The notes beneath the pieces are model-generated. The model worked only from the letters and a program-made list of their open reading frames with translations, did not search any database and had not been told where the DNA came from. This document shows positions 44,773 to 47,012 of a stretch of 47,012 nucleotides of DNA, in pieces. The DNA lies in the NCBI RefSeq assembly GCF_009769385.1, contig NZ_VKAB01000055.1:1-47012 (forward strand). The letters run 5' to 3'. The position numbers and the translations under genes were made by a program. Position 1 is the first letter of the stretch. Each line of letters opens with the position of its first letter. This DNA is from Saccharothrix deserti (GTDB lineage: Bacteria > Actinomycetota > Actinomycetes > Mycobacteriales > Pseudonocardiaceae).

Positions 44773-47012
44773 GTGGGCGAGATGGTCAACAGCGGCCGGG
44801 AACTGGTCCGGCGGTGGCGTGCCCGTGCGGCTGTGGCGACGACCGAGGCGAACGTGCACCCGACGCAGCTGGGTATCCGGATGTTCGAACAGATCCACCC
44901 CGGGACCGCGGTGAACGTGCTGTCGTTCGTCGGGTCCCTCTCCGGACGACTCGACCAGCGGCTGCTGCGGTCCGCGCTGGCCAAACTCGTGGACCGGCAC
45001 TCGGTGCTGCGCAGTGCGTTCTCCCCCGGTGAACCCGTGCAGCGGGTCGTCGCGGACTCCCTGGATGTCCCGCTGGTGGTCGTGGACCTCGCCGACGTGT
45101 CGCCCGAGCGGCGCCGCGACGTGGCGTTGGCGCAGGCAGAGGACCTGGCCGCACGGCCCATGGACCTGACCACCGCGCCGCTGTGGCGGGTGACGGTCTG
45201 GCCGGTGGGCGAGCAGGAGTCCGTCATCCAGGTGATCGCGCACCACATCATCGCCGACGGGTGGTCGCTGGGTGTCTTCCTGCACGAGCTGTCGACCGCG
45301 TACGCGGGGGGCGAGCTTCCCCCGGCGCAGCCGTTGCCCCCGCCCGCGATGCAGGCCACCGAGGAGGACCTGCGCTACTGGCGGGACAGGCTGCAGGGGC
45401 ACGTGGCCGCCGAGGTGCCCACGGACCGCCCCCGCACCGGCCGATCCCGGTTCGCCTCGGCCACGGTGCCCGTCGAACTCGGGCGCGATGTGGTGGAGCG
45501 GATCAGGGAGATCGCCGCCGCGGAAGGCGCCACCCCGTTCATGGTGTTGCTCGCGGCACTGCACCGGGTCGTGGCCGCGGTGACAGGGCAATCGGACGTG
45601 GCCGTCGGGGCACCCACGAGGACCCGCGAACGCCACCGGGCGCCGATGGCGCTCGGTCCACTGGTCAACATGCTCGTCCTGCGGACCGACTCCGCGGAGC
45701 TCGGCACGGGGCGGGATCTGCTGCGGGCGGTGCGCGACACCTGCCTCGGGGCTTACCGACACGCGCACGTGCCGTTCGAGTCCGTGGTCGGCCAGGCGGA
45801 CACGGGCGGCTCACCGCTGTTCCGCGTGCTGTGCGTGCTGCAGGACGAACTGCCGGCGTTCACGCTCGGCGGAGCGGCGCTGGAGCCGCTGGCTCAAGTG
45901 CCGGCGGCGATACAGCACGACTGGGAGTTCTACCTCTGGCTCCGGGACGGCGGGATCACCGGGTTTCTGGGCTACGACAGCGACCTCTACGACGAGAGCA
46001 CCGCGCGGCTGATGGCGGATCGGCTCGCGGTGACGCTCGAACGCCTCACCCGCGAACCGGACACCGCGTTGCTCGATCTCGACATCCGCACCGACGCGGA
46101 GCGGGCTCGGCTCGCGGAACTGTCGACGGGCGCCCCGATCACCGTCCCGGACCTCTGCGTGCACGAAATGGTGGAACAACAGGTCGACCGGACCCCGGAC
46201 GCGTTGGCTTTGATCGCGTCAGACGGCAGGTTCACGTATCGGGAGTTGGACCAGCGGGCGAACCGCGTCGCCCACCACCTGCGTGGCCTGGGCGTCGGTC
46301 CGGAAACGCGCGTCGGTGTGTGCCTGCCCCGCACCAGCAACCTGCTGGTCGCCATTCTCGGCGTGCTCAAATCGGGCGGCAGTTACGTCCCCGTCGATCC
46401 CGCCTACCCGGCCGAGCGGATCAGGCACATCCTCGACGACTCCGACGCGCCGGTTCTCATCACCACCACGGAATTGCAGATCGACGTGGCACCCGGTCGC
46501 ACGGTTCTGAAATTCGATGAGCTTGACGCCACGGATATCCCGAGCACTCGGCCGGACAATAGGGCCAAACCGGATAACCTCGCCTACACGATCTACACGT
46601 CCGGATCGACCGGTCGCCCCAAGGGCGTCATGATCGAACACCGGCAGACCACCGCCATGCTCACCTGGGCCGCCCGCACCTTCACCGACGAGACCCTCGC
46701 CCACACCCTGGCCTCGACGTCGGTGTGTTTCGACCTCTCGATCTACGAGATCTTCACGCCTTTGATCACCGGCAACACGATCACGCTCACCCCCAACAAC
46801 GCGACCGACCTCATCCACGATCCGGACCAATACCGTCACATCACCCTGGTCAACACCGTCCCGTCGATCGCCCAGGAACTCCTCGCCACCAACTCCATCC
46901 CACCCCACACCCACACCCTCAACCTCGCCGGAGAACCACTACCCCCCACCCTCGTCACCCGACTCCACCACCACCCCACCCTCACCACCATCCACAACCT
47001 CTACGGACCCAG
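44773..47012 (+). CDS. NRPS C-A... (runs off the window end)
   Basis: An open frame from GTG 44773 (GGAG about nine bases upstream) to the window end, 746 codons with no stop. The condensation domain (about 28-440) is intact, with IAHHIIADGWSLGVF (157-163) and VPTDRPR. The adenylation domain begins about residue 455 and is followed up to NLYGP: TIYTSGSTGRPKGV is intact, and the pocket residues so far read D-L-Y-N-N-A-L, close to the DLFNNALTYK code reported for alanine (from memory). From about 46590 the codon use changes sharply to C-ending codons, as if the core of the A domain had been exchanged. Carrier and later domains lie outside the window. Confidence 0.9.
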   Translation, partial: MGEMVNSGRELVRRWRARAAVATTEANVHPTQLGIRMFEQIHPGTAVNVLSFVGSLSGRLDQRLLRSALAKLVDRHSVLRSAFSPGEPVQRVVADSLDVPLVVVDLADVSPERRRDVALAQAEDLAARPMDLTTAPLWRVTVWPVGEQESVIQVIAHHIIADGWSLGVFLHELSTAYAGGELPPAQPLPPPAMQATEEDLRYWRDRLQGHVAAEVPTDRPRTGRSRFASATVPVELGRDVVERIREIAAAEGATPFMVLLAALHRVVAAVTGQSDVAVGAPTRTRERHRAPMALGPLVNMLVLRTDSAELGTGRDLLRAVRDTCLGAYRHAHVPFESVVGQADTGGSPLFRVLCVLQDELPAFTLGGAALEPLAQVPAAIQHDWEFYLWLRDGGITGFLGYDSDLYDESTARLMADRLAVTLERLTREPDTALLDLDIRTDAERARLAELSTGAPITVPDLCVHEMVEQQVDRTPDALALIASDGRFTYRELDQRANRVAHHLRGLGVGPETRVGVCLPRTSNLLVAILGVLKSGGSYVPVDPAYPAERIRHILDDSDAPVLITTTELQIDVAPGRTVLKFDELDATDIPSTRPDNRAKPDNLAYTIYTSGSTGRPKGVMIEHRQTTAMLTWAARTFTDETLAHTLASTSVCFDLSIYEIFTPLITGNTITLTPNNATDLIHDPDQYRHITLVNTVPSIAQELLATNSIPPHTHTLNLAGEPLPPTLVTRLHHHPTLTTIHNLYGP

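Noticed and set aside
46590..47012. The C-rich end of the window as a sequencing or assembly artefact.
   Set aside because: The frame stays open and encodes correct A-domain motifs in order (FDLSIYEIF, NLAGEPLPP, NLYGP), so the change in codon style is real sequence.
44773..47012. Confident alanine call for the last A domain.
   Set aside because: Only seven of ten pocket residues are inside the window, and they were aligned by eye, so this is kept as a tentative note.

Overview
The window is about 47 kb of very high-GC DNA with GTG/TTG starts, dense GTGA/ATGA gene overlaps, AfsR/SARP regulation and large NRPS genes. This points to a filamentous actinomycete, most likely of the Pseudonocardiaceae type (Saccharothrix/Lentzea/Actinosynnema-like). 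That placement is inferred from style and gene families only; there is no rRNA in the window.

Left part (1-12.0 kb): an accessory region with intact genes and remnants mixed together. It holds the tail of an IS3-type transposase, a chimera of hydrolase and aldehyde dehydrogenase fragments, 22-bp and 12-bp tandem repeats, a histidine kinase coupled to a small protease-fold-like protein, a DUF5999-type small protein, secreted and lipoproteins, an SGNH hydrolase, a GH53 galactanase, a TIR-TM-WD40 protein, and broken copies of AhpD/CMD, GrpB, serine hydrolase, NTF2-like, methyltransferase and GH6 genes.

Middle part (12.0-16.8 kb): a three-gene unit whose first two genes closely resemble the cyclodipeptide oxidase pair AlbA/AlbB. 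The third gene is an unrecognised 457-residue protein sitting where a cyclodipeptide synthase would be expected, and no canonical AlbC-type synthase is visible nearby. This is the best candidate here for an undescribed system. It is followed by a divergent pair: an alpha/beta hydrolase and a CGNR zinc-finger regulator.

Right part (16.8-47.0 kb): a lipopeptide-type NRPS cluster. One leftward operon couples an AfsR/SARP regulator to an FMN reductase, a membrane M28 peptidase and an aldehyde dehydrogenase. A second leftward set runs from a type II thioesterase through C-A*-T (A domain degenerate), MbtH, C-A-T-thioester reductase, an Arg/Asn-hydroxylase-like Fe(II)/2OG oxygenase, a C*-A protein without a carrier, an NRPS-derived methyltransferase, a prephenate-dehydrogenase-like (PapC-like) enzyme and a chorismate-mutase-like (PapB-like) enzyme. 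Rightward from a shared 304-bp promoter region come FAAL-ACP, an ornithine/lysine cyclodeaminase, an MbtH-A-T fusion, a SAM methyltransferase and a C-A... NRPS that runs off the window end.

Taken together: an acyl chain is probably loaded by the FAAL, extended with unusual amino acids (cyclodeaminated Pro/pipecolate-like, hydroxylated, and possibly 4-aminophenylalanine-derived), and released reductively by the TR domain as an aldehyde or alcohol. Several domains carry broken active-site motifs, so loading and condensation must partly happen in trans.
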